The notes beneath the pieces were generated by a model, which did no database searches, was not told where the DNA came from, and was given only the letters and a program-made list of their open reading frames with translations. This document shows, one piece after another, positions 1-6,741 of a stretch of DNA of 21,742 nucleotides. This DNA comes from CAYXVU01 sp964468725. GTDB taxonomy: Bacteria; Acidobacteriota; Blastocatellia; UBA7656. The translations under genes were made by a program, and so were the position numbers. The stretch lies in NCBI GenBank assembly GCA_964468725.1, contig CAYXVU010000092.1:1-21742 (forward strand), read 5' to 3'. The first letter of the stretch is position 1. Each line of letters opens with the position of its first letter.

Positions 1-191
1 TGCGAAAACCCCATCGCTTTTTCACCGCGCTGATTCACCTCTTTCAGATGCTCGCTGTGTTGATGCTGTTTCTGTTCGGCTTGATGCTGTTTATGTAGGG
101 GGCACTTCTCCATCACCTGTTGTGATAAGGCGATAGAAGCAACTGAAAACCCGATCCATAGCACGCCGATGAGATAGCCTGTTCGTTTCAT
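1..191 (-). CDS. Secreted His-rich protein, N-terminal part (continues beyond the window)
   Basis: Sixty-three codons are visible from an ATG at 191; the gene runs off the left edge. The start overlaps the merR stop as ATGA (191-188) and has an AGGAGAGG ribosome site 5-6 bases upstream, so translation is coupled to merR. Residues 1-22 form a basic, hydrophobic signal peptide ending near IALSQQ. The mature part is rich in His, Gln and Lys (H33, H36, H43, H45, H48, plus C30) and continues EHLKEVNQRGEKAMGFS. From memory, this EVNxRGxxxMGF stretch resembles a secreted acidobacterial family often wrongly named aspartate carbamoyltransferase; that match is unverified. Lying behind a metal-type MerR regulator, it may bind or buffer a metal in the periplasm, which is inference. 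It is too short here for a firm family call. Confidence 0.7.
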   Translation of the reverse strand, partial: MKRTGYLIGVLWIGFSVASIALSQQVMEKCPLHKQHQAEQKQHQHSEHLKEVNQRGEKAMGFS

Positions 192-688
192 TTCAACCTC
201 TCCTTTCCGGATTTGATTTTCCGCAATCGTTTTCTGGCGGCTATGAAGTGCGGAGCTTGGTCGGCCAATGATTCAAGCAGCGCGGCGCGCTCTCCGGGCA
301 GAGTCTGGTTCAGCCGCGCGTCCCAATCAACGAGCAGAGCTTGCAAGCCATCGCGGAGCGCAACCAGTTCACCCAGCATCTTTTCAACATCAGCGAGTTT
401 TTCGGCTGCCAACTCGCGCGCTGTCTGACATGGTGCGCCTCCCTGTTTTCGCACCTTGAATAAGCGCGCAAGTTCGTCAAGCGTGAAGCCAAAGGCGAGG
501 GCACGTTGCACTAACCGCACCCGCTCGATGGTCTCCGCCGGATATTCCCGATAGCCATTGGGGGATCGCCGAGGTTTGGCAATCACGCCGATGCGTTCAT
601 AGTGGCGCAAAGTATCGGAACTGACGCCGGTTGCGGTGGCCACCGCGCCGGAGCGCAAAAAGCCGGTTTTCGACGATTCGGAATTCAC
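188..688 (-). CDS. MerR-family transcriptional regulator (heavy-metal-type subgroup)
   Basis: 166 aa. Residues 12-80 are a MerR winged helix-turn-helix: GAVATATGVSSDTLRHYERIG, then PNGYREY and ERVRLVQRALAFGFTLDEL. A dimerisation coiled coil follows (about 88-125). The protein would bind a dyad in a 19-20 bp promoter spacer and twist the DNA on ligand binding. C87 (GGAPCQTARELAAEKL) sits where Zn/Hg/Cd-type members have their first metal Cys and CueR-type have Ser. However, the C-terminal Cys loop of those proteins is absent, since C87 is the only Cys in the chain. Ligand is therefore unknown. The start is GTG at 688; it has no ribosome site, but a MerR-type promoter lies directly upstream. 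The stop overlaps the next start (ATGA), so the secreted His-rich protein is its probable target. Confidence 0.9.
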   Translation of the reverse strand: MNSESSKTGFLRSGAVATATGVSSDTLRHYERIGVIAKPRRSPNGYREYPAETIERVRLVQRALAFGFTLDELARLFKVRKQGGAPCQTARELAAEKLADVEKMLGELVALRDGLQALLVDWDARLNQTLPGERAALLESLADQAPHFIAARKRLRKIKSGKERLK

Positions 689-726
689 GATGCGAGTATA
701 GAGGTTGGAATCGGTTCCATAGTCAA
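689..726 (-). promoter_or_regulatory. MerR-type promoter with central dyad, leaderless start
   Basis: On the minus strand, -35 TTGACT (726-721) and -10 TATACT (700-695) are separated by 20 bp, too long for normal sigma-70 but typical of MerR-family promoters. The spacer holds the dyad TGGAA-CCGA-TTCCA. Six bases follow the -10, then GTG at 688, so the expected +1 is the first base of the start codon. The layout strongly recalls the E. coli zntA promoter (20-bp spacer, TGGAG/CTCCA dyad, recalled from memory). It implies an autoregulated merR plus downstream gene. Confidence 0.8.
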
Positions 727-760
727 GAACTCTTTTCGGTAAGCCGCAACGGGTTGTTGC

Positions 761-1222
761 TTACCGGCGGTGCCAGATTTTCGTCTCACCTGTAGCGTCA
801 AACAACTCGATGCGCCAGGGGGTGAGTCTCAACAATCCGTAATCGGGATGATCTACGCTGTGAAAAAAGAGCGCAGGGTCGTAGCCGAGCGGCGGGGCAA
901 CCGCTTTGAACGTCTCCCAGATGCGCTCTTTGCTGGCAGTGGTGTCATCCCATTCGGCCAGGCAATCTACATAAACCGGCTTGACGATGTCGGCAACATA
1001 AGCCAGCGAAGCGTGCGGGTTGTGCGCCAGTTGTTGTTCTTTGGGTGAGTGTCGTCGCGTCGCAATCCAACCCGTTGCCCCTTCCCAAAGGGGATGCAAA
1101 ACGCGCGAGCGCACGCGATTTTGTGTATCGAGCGTTGCAAAGCTGCACCAGACGACGGTATGCACACGCTGGATGAATTCGGTTTCGATCTCGGAAAATG
1201 ATGTGACACGAGTACGGGTCAT
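761..1222 (-). CDS. Pyridoxamine 5'-phosphate oxidase-fold (PNPOx-like) protein
   Basis: 153 aa from ATG 1222, chosen because AGGAG lies 8 bases upstream (the frame stays open further up but has no such site). The chain shows the split-barrel pattern of small PNPOx-like flavin proteins: an opening helix (EIETEFIQRVHTVVWCSFATLD, about 11-32), then RVRSRVLHPLWEGATGWIATRRHSPKEQQLAHNPHASLAYV (37-76). That order (substrate-facing strands, then K61 and the LAHNPHASLAY helix-strand) is usual for general-stress-protein-26-like members. The C-terminal LLRLTPWRIELFDA strand (131-143) is also typical. These proteins bind FMN or F420, or have lost the cofactor; the substrate cannot be read from sequence. 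It follows the DUF1272 gene by 17 bp and is probably cotranscribed with it. Confidence 0.8.
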   Translation of the reverse strand: MTRTRVTSFSEIETEFIQRVHTVVWCSFATLDTQNRVRSRVLHPLWEGATGWIATRRHSPKEQQLAHNPHASLAYVADIVKPVYVDCLAEWDDTTASKERIWETFKAVAPPLGYDPALFFHSVDHPDYGLLRLTPWRIELFDATGETKIWHRR

Positions 1223-1239
1223 GCGCGGACTCCTACGGG

Positions 1240-1494
1240 TTATGAACTCGGATTGATGGCGACCACTTTGGGGTTGAACACGCGCTCGGTCGAAGCCGGA
1301 TACTTGGCCAGCAACTCTTTGGCTCGCGTCGGACGTTGTACCAGCAAGCCGCCGCAATTCGGGCAGTTGCCGTGCAATACCTTTTGCGCGCAAGTCGAAC
1401 AAAACGTGCATTCAAAAGAGCAGATCATCGCCTCTTGAGAGTCGGGCGGCAGGTCTGTATCGCAGCATTCGCAATTCGGTCGAAGTTGTAACAT
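1240..1494 (-). CDS. DUF1272 small zinc-binding protein
   Basis: 84 aa from ATG 1494, with GGAGGG upstream; a longer open frame to 1545 lacks this support. The N-terminus (LQLRPNCECC, then DLPPDSQEAMICSFECTFC and NCPNCGG) is the hallmark of DUF1272. Nine Cys at residues 8, 10, 11, 25, 29, 32, 35, 44 and 47 could hold two zinc ions, suggesting a compact treble-clef or zinc-ribbon fold. Function is unknown in the family as far as I recall. Residues 56-84 extend beyond the usual core with a charged helix (RAKELLAKYP) and a short tail. First gene of a two-gene operon with the PNPOx-like protein and read divergently from glnE. Confidence 0.88.
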   Translation of the reverse strand: MLQLRPNCECCDTDLPPDSQEAMICSFECTFCSTCAQKVLHGNCPNCGGLLVQRPTRAKELLAKYPASTERVFNPKVVAINPSS

Positions 1495-1516
1495 GGTCGT
1501 TCCCTCCGCAAACCAC

Positions 1517-1545
1517 ACCATACGTCCGGCAAGGCGAAAAAGCAA
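1517..1545 (-). promoter_or_regulatory. Sigma-70-type promoter of the DUF1272 operon
   Basis: Minus strand -35 TTGCTT (1545-1540), a 17-bp spacer, and -10 TATGGT (1522-1517). The expected start is near 1510, giving a leader of about 16 nt that still contains the GGAGGG ribosome site. The hexamers match consensus at 3/6 and 4/6 by eye, so this is plausible rather than certain. Confidence 0.45.
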
Positions 1546-1756
1546 TGTGTCGGTTTTGCAGGCGCAATGCGGGTCGGCTCACCGTTAGGGCGTTTCTTAT
1601 CTGACCATGTGTGGGTGAATCGAAAGGGCGCAGAATGGATGAATAGAGGCGAATATAACCTCTTGATTTCTACAGCCCTGTCGTCGCCGTCTTCTATCAC
1701 CTCTTTTCCCTCTTACGCGGCGAAGGACGCGGGCGACTTTGGCTCTGTGTTAGATT

Positions 1757-4700
1757 ATGGTGGGTATGAATCAACCGCACTCAGGCGACATCAAAGCGTT
1801 CATTGCAACCCTGCCGGATGCCCGCGCCGCGCAGGTCTTTCTCGAACGGTTGGCTGTCTTGCACCCTGAGCGCGCGTCTCTTTATCGCGCCGACACGATT
1901 CTGCTGACGCGGTTGGTTACCGTAGCCGCCTACAGCCCCTTTCTTGCCGAAACCTTGTTGCGCCATCCCGACTACCTCGACTGGCTGCGCCGGGAAGCCG
2001 ATTTGAACCGCAGCAAGTCTGTCGAAGAGTTGTCGCAAAATCTCGCGCGGTTCACCGCCAGCCTCAGCCAAGACGATGTATCGGCGCAGTTGGCGCGCTT
2101 CAAACGGCGGGAACTGTTGCGCATCTATTTGCGCGACTGTTTGCAGATTGCGACGCTTGCCGAAATCACCGAAGAGCTTTCGAATCTGGCCGATGTGTTG
2201 CTCGATCACAGCTTGGCGTTGGCTTGGCAAGAAGCGCACAACCGCTACGGCGTGCCACAAACCCGTGATGAGCGCGGACGCATCAGCCCGGCCCAATTCG
2301 CTATCGTGGCGCTCGGCAAACTCGGTTGTCGGGAACTCAATTACGCTTCGGATATTGATCTGCTCTTTTTGTACGCCGGACAGGGTGAGACCTCCGGCAG
2401 CGGGGCGGCGCAGGCTACGGCGGTCAAGAACCAAGAGTTTTTTACCTTTGTGGCGCGACGAGTTACCCAACTGCTCGGCACGGCGGCGGGGGAGGGAGCG
2501 GTCTATCGAATGGACTTGCGATTGCGCCCCTACGGGCGCGATGGCGATCTGGTTTGGGAGATCGAGCGGGCAGCCGACTACTATCGCCACAAAGCGCAGA
2601 ATTGGGAGCGTCAGATGTTGATTCGCGCCCGCTTGGCGGCAGGAAGCGAAGCGGTGTTTGTCGCCTTCATCAATTCGGTGCGGGCGCTGATTTTTCAACC
2701 CGACGCTTTGCCCGACACGCTTGCCAATGTGCGGAAGACGAAAGAGAAGATTGATCGGCAAGAAGCTGCGCGTAGCGGCGGATTCAATGTGAAACTCGGC
2801 ATCGGCGGCATACGCGAAATCGAATTCATCCTGCAAGCTTTGCAACTCGTCTATGGCGGGCGCGAACCGTGGTTACGTTCGGCGCAGACTTTGATTGTGT
2901 TGGCGCGGTTGGCGGAAAAAGGTTATCTCGCAGAGAGCGAACGCGCGAAACTCTCTGCGGCCTACACCTTTTTGCGCACGGTCGAGCATCGCTTGCAGAT
3001 GGAGCAGGGTGCGCAGACGCATCGCTTGCCAATGGATGAGCAACGGTTGACCTTGCTGGCTCGGCGGTGCGGTTATGGCAAAACCAACGATCCGGTCAGC
3101 CGATTTCGCGAACAACTGGAGACGCACACAACGGCGGTGCGCGCCATCTATCGGCGCGTGTTTATCGGTCAAGCCGAACACCAAGCCCGGAGTCTTGCCC
3201 CGCCGCAACTCATTGCCGAGGGGGGCATGGATGACGAAATTGCCAGAGTCTTGCACCACGCGACCCGTGCGCTCGGCAAATGTTTGGCAAGCGATACCCG
3301 GGCGGCGACAGCCGATCAACAGGAGTGGCAAACGGCGCTCAATGACGCCCTCGAATCGGCGTTGTCTGCTGCGATCAATCCGTTGCGCGCCCTTCGCAAC
3401 CTGACCCAGTGGGCAGAAGCGCTGGCAACCTATAGCACACCGCAGGCGCAATCGGTGCGCACGTTGCTCGTCACTTCGCAGAGGGCGGATTTTCTGCGGC
3501 GCTTGCTGTTGATTCTAAGCAGCCAATACCTGGCGAATCTTCTTGTTCCGCACCCGTTGTTAGCCGCGATGCTTGCCAAAGCCCAGGGCACGCAAACGCC
3601 GGAGCCCTTCCCGATCTTTTTGCGCGCCTCGTTCGCAGAAGATTTGAACATCGCCGCCAAACTCGATGCCCTGCGTCGCGCCTGGTGCCAATTAGTGATT
3701 GAGATCGGTTATCGGGATTTGTCTATCATCGGCCTCGAACACGCCGAGTCGGCAAACGCAAAGAGGCAGAGATACAAAGCCGCAGAGGGCAAATCCAACA
3801 GCGACCTTCAACCTTCGGCCTTCAACCTTCCACCTCTGATTTGCAACCAACAATGGATAACCGATGAGCGACAACAAACCATTCCGCAGGGCTTGCGCGC
3901 TAACAACCTCGAACAGACGACGCTGGCAGAGGCGACGTTGGCCGTCGCTTTAGATATTGCTCTGCAATCGCTCGGTGTTCCTGATGCGCAAGCGCAGGCG
4001 TTGCCATTCGCGGTATTGGCGTTGGGTCGGCTCGGACATGCCGGAATGGATTACGGTTCCGATCTCGATCTTCTGATTGTCTTTGACGACGAGACGGACT
4101 GGTCTGCGGCGCAAGCAGCAAGCGCGGTTGCTGCTGCCAGCAACCGTAATCCTGCAACGGCCAATGAGTTTTACGCCAAGCTGACCGCCGAATTGGTGCG
4201 CGTGCTGTCGTCTGTGACCCGCGAGGGATTGCTGTACAACGTAGATTTGCGTCTTCGACCTGACGGAAAAAACGGGCCATTGGCTACGAGTTTGAAAAGC
4301 TTGATTGCTTACCTGGGTCAACGCGCCTCCGCCTGGGAGCATTCGGCGTATTTGAAGGCGCGCGAAGTGGCAGGCGATCTGGCCTTTGGCAAACGGGCGC
4401 GCAAGGCGATTTGCCAAACCTCATTTGCCGCCGCCGCTGACAATCCGGCGCTGAAGGGCGAACTGGCAGGGATTCGCGCTCGGCTCGAGCAGGAGAAAGC
4501 GCGGCGCGGGAGACCGGACATCAAGTGGGGGCGCGGCGGAATGACGGATGTCTACTTCATCACTCGTTATTTGCAACTGCGCGAGCAAATCTACTTTGCG
4601 CCCGAACAAGGGACAATGGCTTTGATTGCCGACCTCGGCGCGCGCGGCGTGCTGAGTGCGGAGTCAACACGAGCGTTGTTGGAAGGGTACGGATTTTTAC

Positions 4701-4882
4701 GCCGCTTGGATCACTGGATACGGTTGTTGGTAGATCGCCCGATGCCTGTGCTTCCGGCTTCTGATATTGCCTTGCGCGACATCGCGCAGGCGCTCGGCTT
4801 TGACGGCGCAGAAGCGGTCGAGCGTGAAACTGCACATCACACGGAGGCCATTCGCAAGGTCTATGAATTGACCTTTGCGTAA
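1757..4882 (+). CDS. glnE: Bifunctional glutamine synthetase adenylyltransferase / adenylyl-removing enzyme
   Basis: 1041 aa. It attaches AMP to, or removes it from, glutamine synthetase under PII control in the cytoplasm. Both catalytic halves are present. The N-terminal deadenylylase has ALGKLG at 185-190 and SDID at 198-201, then GIGGIREIEF near 347-356. The C-terminal adenylyltransferase has ALGRLG at 755-760 and SDLD at 768-771, then WGRGGMTDVYF near 923-933. Both Asp pairs needed for metal and nucleotide binding are intact. The protein is long for the family (usually about 950-1000 aa). The excess includes roughly residues 667-695, a low-complexity, Lys/Gln/Asn-rich linker encoded by a dispersed repeat. 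ATG 1757 is used here, but ATG 1766, nine bases on, is equally possible; neither has a good ribosome site. glnA and glnB are not in the window. Confidence 0.95.
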   Translation: MVGMNQPHSGDIKAFIATLPDARAAQVFLERLAVLHPERASLYRADTILLTRLVTVAAYSPFLAETLLRHPDYLDWLRREADLNRSKSVEELSQNLARFTASLSQDDVSAQLARFKRRELLRIYLRDCLQIATLAEITEELSNLADVLLDHSLALAWQEAHNRYGVPQTRDERGRISPAQFAIVALGKLGCRELNYASDIDLLFLYAGQGETSGSGAAQATAVKNQEFFTFVARRVTQLLGTAAGEGAVYRMDLRLRPYGRDGDLVWEIERAADYYRHKAQNWERQMLIRARLAAGSEAVFVAFINSVRALIFQPDALPDTLANVRKTKEKIDRQEAARSGGFNVKLGIGGIREIEFILQALQLVYGGREPWLRSAQTLIVLARLAEKGYLAESERAKLSAAYTFLRTVEHRLQMEQGAQTHRLPMDEQRLTLLARRCGYGKTNDPVSRFREQLETHTTAVRAIYRRVFIGQAEHQARSLAPPQLIAEGGMDDEIARVLHHATRALGKCLASDTRAATADQQEWQTALNDALESALSAAINPLRALRNLTQWAEALATYSTPQAQSVRTLLVTSQRADFLRRLLLILSSQYLANLLVPHPLLAAMLAKAQGTQTPEPFPIFLRASFAEDLNIAAKLDALRRAWCQLVIEIGYRDLSIIGLEHAESANAKRQRYKAAEGKSNSDLQPSAFNLPPLICNQQWITDERQQTIPQGLRANNLEQTTLAEATLAVALDIALQSLGVPDAQAQALPFAVLALGRLGHAGMDYGSDLDLLIVFDDETDWSAAQAASAVAAASNRNPATANEFYAKLTAELVRVLSSVTREGLLYNVDLRLRPDGKNGPLATSLKSLIAYLGQRASAWEHSAYLKAREVAGDLAFGKRARKAICQTSFAAAADNPALKGELAGIRARLEQEKARRGRPDIKWGRGGMTDVYFITRYLQLREQIYFAPEQGTMALIADLGARGVLSAESTRALLEGYGFLRRLDHWIRLLVDRPMPVLPASDIALRDIAQALGFDGAEAVERETAHHTEAIRKVYELTFA
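3755..3850 (+). repeat. Intragenic copy of a dispersed repeat inside glnE
   Basis: Read on the minus strand, this stretch has two GAAGGTTGAAGG-type units, then CCCTCTGCGG, CTTTG, TCTCTGC and CTTTGCGTTT. The same order occurs on the plus strand at 8925-9027. Over about 60 bp the two copies agree at most positions by eye. It is in frame with glnE and adds residues such as KRQRYKAAEGKSNSDLQPS without a stop. Confidence 0.75.
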
Positions 4883-4946
4883 AGAGAAAAGCGCCAACCG
4901 AAAAGCGGACTACAAGAAAGAACATCGTTGCGGCCAACTGGCGATC

Positions 4947-5486
4947 TTACTTCTTGGTCTTCGCGTCGGACACAGGACGTGCGGCTTTGAGTTGCTTCAT
5001 GAAGCTATCAGCGATTTTTCCGGCGACGGTTCCAAAGATCGAACTGACATTGCCGCTGGCGACGATGATGCGTGTCCTTCTATCCGTAACGGTGAAAGGG
5101 AAACGGGTGGTCAGATGGGAGTGATCTACTTCGAGCCACAAATCGGCCAACGTGGAATCTTTCGTAATGGTGAGGCCGGATTGCTGAAAATCCTTGCGTT
5201 TTAGCAGGCGGTCTTCAATCGTTTTACGTTTGGCAAAGCCTGTGGTCGAATGCACCGAGAGAGTACGCGCGGCAGCGAGAAGCGCTTTGGGGTCTTTGTC
5301 CGTCGCTTCGACTTGGGGGTGAGCGGTGACTGTGCGAGCGTTGCTTTGTGGAAGATAGGCTGCGGGAGTTGGCCAACAGCCCACCCAAAGCAACGCCAGC
5401 CATACCGTTATGGTCGCAAGGGGTTTGCGGGCAGAGATTGGAAAGTTTCGATAGGGTCGAGTCGGTTTGGTAGAGAAATTGGTCAT
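4947..5486 (-). CDS. Secreted protein of unknown function
   Basis: 179 aa from ATG 5486; an open frame to 5627 lacks start support, while ATG 5486 has GGAAAGG about 11 bases upstream and begins a plausible export signal. Residues 1-22 are basic and 24-37 hydrophobic (LATITVWLALLWVG), followed by CWPTPAAYLPQS. The Cys at 37 is preceded by WVG, a poor lipobox, so a lipoprotein is unlikely. The mature part holds one small domain (about 67-170): ALLAAARTLSVHS, KTIEDRLLKRKDFQQSGL, TLADLWLEVDHS, VTDRRTRIIVASGNVSS, GTVAGKIADSFMKQL. I do not recognise a named family; the alternating beta and alpha pattern looks like a conserved periplasmic domain. It converges on glnE with 64 bp between and ends Lys-rich. 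Confidence 0.75.
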   Translation of the reverse strand: MTNFSTKPTRPYRNFPISARKPLATITVWLALLWVGCWPTPAAYLPQSNARTVTAHPQVEATDKDPKALLAAARTLSVHSTTGFAKRKTIEDRLLKRKDFQQSGLTITKDSTLADLWLEVDHSHLTTRFPFTVTDRRTRIIVASGNVSSIFGTVAGKIADSFMKQLKAARPVSDAKTKK

Positions 5487-5516
5487 ACGATATGAGCCTT
5501 TCCGGTTGAAGAGAAA

Positions 5517-5565
5517 GCGGCTGGCATCAAGGGGTGTTGAAACAGATTTGCAATGAGCCAGCCGC
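5517..5565. promoter_or_regulatory. Perfect 9-bp inverted repeat upstream of the secreted-protein gene
   Basis: GCGGCTGGC (5517-5525) and GCCAGCCGC (5557-5565) are exact complements separated by 31 bp, 31 bp upstream of ATG 5486. The loop is long for an intrinsic terminator and there is no clear T-run on the minus strand. An operator or leader hairpin for the gene, or a weak end signal for the GntR gene, are all possible. Confidence 0.35.
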
Positions 5566-5680
5566 CTTTTGCGCGTTGCAACCGAGCCAGTTTTATTTGA
5601 CCTCGAATCGTTGTCCGAACTTTTCAAGCTCGAACAACACTGTCAGTATACGGCGAGTCGAGATGGCCAGCAGGCAGGGT

Positions 5681-5704
5681 TGTGACACTTTTTCGATTGT
5701 CACA
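5681..5704. promoter_or_regulatory. TGTGACA-N10-TGTCACA inverted repeat
   Basis: Perfect 7-bp arms lie 14 bp beyond the GntR stop codon and about 195 bp upstream of the secreted-protein start. It resembles a regulator binding site in form (TGTGA/TCACA halves as in CRP/FNR-type sites, but with a wider spacer of 14). No T-run follows on the minus strand, so a terminator role is not supported. Confidence 0.3.
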
Positions 5705-5718
5705 CTGTGGGCGACAGG

Positions 5719-6633
5719 CTAGGTGGGTTTGGTGAAGAAGGTCTTCAGCTTGCGTAATTCGTTGAGCGATGAGTCGGCGATGATGCGGAAGATGCGCGTC
5801 TTGCATCCTTTGGGTAAGCGCCGCGCGGTCAGCGATTCGGTAATCACCGTCGCGCACGACGACAAGCCTTTTTGCCAACCCGGCTCATCGGTGTGGCGAA
5901 AGCTAAGTGCATCCGCCTCCACTCCGGCGGCGACCAGAATGGCGCGTCCCCATTTCAAAAAATCCGGCCAGTGCGACACCACTGCGATCAAGGCATCGGT
6001 CGCCGGGCGTTGTTCGTGTTCCAGCGACAGGGGAACCGAACGCAGGTTAAGCAGCAAACAGTTGGTATCCGAAGGCAGAGCCGCGCGCACGGCTTCCGCT
6101 TGACTATACAAGGCGACGGGGGCTGCGCCAGCCAGCAACGTTGGGTTGGCGCATTGGTCGGGCTGCGCGCCGGTCGCCGGAAAGCCGATGGCTTCTTCAA
6201 TCTCGGCGATAAGAATTTTTTGTAAATGCGGATCGGATTCGATGACCAGAAAATGATCGGGCGGTTGAAAACCCATCCAGTATTTGACGCGCGCTTGAAT
6301 CTCGCCGAGTGCGTAGCCTTTATCACGCGCCACGCGAATGAAAACGGCGATCATCTGATCGAGTTCGAGTTTGGCGTCGAGTTTGGCATCTTCATCCAGT
6401 TTGCGAACATAGACGCCGCTGCCTTTGCGAAACTCAACCCATCCGCGTTCGAGCAGGTCTTGATAAGCGGCGCTCACCGTGTTGGCGTGAATCTCGAAGC
6501 GCCGCGCCAGTTCGCGCGTACTCGGCAATTTCTGATTCGCTTTCAAGTCGCCGCTGATGATGCCGAGCACAATTTGCGCTGTCAGTTGTTCGCGTAAAGC
6601 GACATCGCTGCTTTTTGAGAGCCATAGCTGCAT
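5719..6633 (-). CDS. GntR-family transcriptional regulator with uncharacterised C-terminal sensing domain
   Basis: 304 aa from ATG 6633 with GGAG 11 bases upstream. Residues 5-76 are a GntR winged helix-turn-helix: LREQLTAQIVLGIISGDL, KLPSTRELARRFEIHANTVSAAYQDLLERGWVEFRKGSGVYV. This short, YtrA-like DNA-binding end differs from the FadR/HutC types. Residues about 80-115 form a helical linker. From 125 on (DHFLVIESDPHLQKILIAEIEE ...) alternating strands and helices suggest a Rossmann-like or periplasmic-binding-like ligand domain; the aminotransferase domain of MocR-type regulators is absent. The effector is unknown. Two inverted repeats directly upstream are candidate operators, consistent with self-control. 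The neighbouring zinc-ribbon membrane protein, 108 bp upstream, is the closest potential partner. Confidence 0.85.
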   Translation of the reverse strand: MQLWLSKSSDVALREQLTAQIVLGIISGDLKANQKLPSTRELARRFEIHANTVSAAYQDLLERGWVEFRKGSGVYVRKLDEDAKLDAKLELDQMIAVFIRVARDKGYALGEIQARVKYWMGFQPPDHFLVIESDPHLQKILIAEIEEAIGFPATGAQPDQCANPTLLAGAAPVALYSQAEAVRAALPSDTNCLLLNLRSVPLSLEHEQRPATDALIAVVSHWPDFLKWGRAILVAAGVEADALSFRHTDEPGWQKGLSSCATVITESLTARRLPKGCKTRIFRIIADSSLNELRKLKTFFTKPT

Positions 6634-6662
6634 AACCTTTCATTCTCCGTTGATCGGGTTTG

Positions 6663-6712
6663 GCGCCTGCTGAACTCGCAGGCGCACAAATTCGGTTGAG
6701 GATTGTCAACCG
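6663..6712 (-). promoter_or_regulatory. Two adjacent inverted repeats upstream of the GntR gene
   Basis: The first is GCGCCTGC-N7-GCAGGCGC (6663-6685), a perfect 8-bp-arm hairpin. The second is CGGTTGA-N6-TCAACCG (6693-6712), perfect 7-bp arms, overlapping a consensus -35 TTGACA on the minus strand (6709-6704). I could not find a good -10 at 16-18 bp. The first may act as a terminator of the zinc-ribbon gene, though no T-run follows; the second looks like an operator. Confidence 0.45.
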
Positions 6713-6741
6713 GAGAGGGCGAACGGAATGAGCCGATTTCG

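Noticed and set aside
1751..1766. Leaderless start for glnE (TAGATT followed by ATG 1757 or 1766)
   Set aside because: No acceptable -35 at 16-18 bp, and the spacing to either ATG does not match the six bases seen at merR and psuG.
1781..2845. 354-codon open frame antisense to glnE
   Set aside because: glnE motifs are unambiguous on the plus strand; the antisense frame has no ribosome site and no recognisable domain, and arises from GC-rich codon bias.
3692..3877. Antisense open frame whose peptide resembles part of the frame upstream of psuG
   Set aside because: The similarity comes from the shared DNA repeat, not from homologous genes. The psuG frame before GTG 9099 is likewise translated repeat.
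4883..4946. Bidirectional terminator between glnE and the convergent secreted-protein gene
   Set aside because: Only short imperfect pairing around CCAACTGG and no T-run on either strand.
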